Source: Forficula auricularia (taxonomy: Eukaryota; Arthropoda; Insecta; Dermaptera; Forficulidae). From it: a stretch of DNA of 64,000 nucleotides. A program made the translations under genes and the position numbers. Below the pieces are notes generated by a model. The model worked only from the letters and a program-made list of their open reading frames with translations. It was not told where the DNA came from and ran no database searches. Positions 63,911 through 64,000 of the stretch are shown here, in pieces (within the stretch, counting starts at the first letter, position 1; every line of letters starts with the position of its first letter). The stretch covers positions 9,792,757 through 9,856,756 of the forward strand of contig JALMQS010000075.1 in the NCBI GenBank assembly GCA_024734495.1, written 5' to 3'.

Positions 63911-63998
63911 AAAATGAAGCTTGTGATGGTGTATTCCTATCAGGAAATCACTCTGCATCCATTTCAATGGCAGCCCCATAACACTTCTTCCACATTCA
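63911..63998 (-). pseudogene. DUF4817-like fragment, third copy
   Basis: MWKKCYGAAIEMDAE, an in-frame stop, then FPDRNTPSQASFY. Same domain as 38812-39078 and 48049-48146. It runs into the end of the window. Confidence 0.55.
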
Positions 63999-64000
63999 CC

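Overview
The window is AT-rich animal DNA, almost certainly from an insect: two intron-rich conserved genes and the start of a third lie among mariner, hAT, pogo-like, TTAA-inserting, LINE, SINE and Penelope-like repeats. I cannot name the order or species. Exons below were joined by hand from GT/AG sites, reading frame and family resemblance; no alignment was run.

Layout. (1) Minus strand, 31,311 to 4,412: a ten-exon gene for the BuGZ/ZNF207 family (two C2H2 fingers, a Bub3-binding GLEBS-like segment, Pro/Met/Ala-rich tail; about 450 residues). (2) About 31,690 to 37,640: intergenic, with a truncated LINE reverse transcriptase, an internally deleted mariner and several fold-back repeats. (3) Minus strand, 55,238 to 37,648: a twelve-exon peroxisomal acyl-CoA oxidase, ACOX3-like, about 687 residues, ending in the peroxisomal signal SKL. 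(4) 55,239 to 60,852: intergenic, dominated by a pair of Penelope-type inverted terminal repeats that enclose a hAT transposase remnant and a 1.7-kb fold-back element. (5) Plus strand, 60,853 to 61,115: first exon of a secreted glycoside hydrolase family 1 (beta-glucosidase/myrosinase-like) protein whose later exons are not in the window. The last 2.9 kb is repeats. The three genes have unrelated functions (mitotic spindle, peroxisomal beta-oxidation, glycoside hydrolysis) and nothing suggests co-regulation.

Most of the DNA, including nearly all intron sequence, is mobile-element debris. Its theme is the inverted repeat: at least twenty fold-back structures, many carrying a hammerhead-ribozyme-like core (CTGANGA, a short hairpin, GAAAC). 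These fit the terminal repeats of Penelope-like retroelements, and one such element with a GIY-YIG endonuclease domain is at 43,671-44,790. The most convincing hammerhead is at 12,122-12,166. Other clear signals are a family of short elements with exact TTAA target duplications (one confirmed against an empty site inside the window), a tRNA-derived SINE whose 3' end matches a LINE 3' end, and a deeply nested insertion stack at 45,895-49,036.
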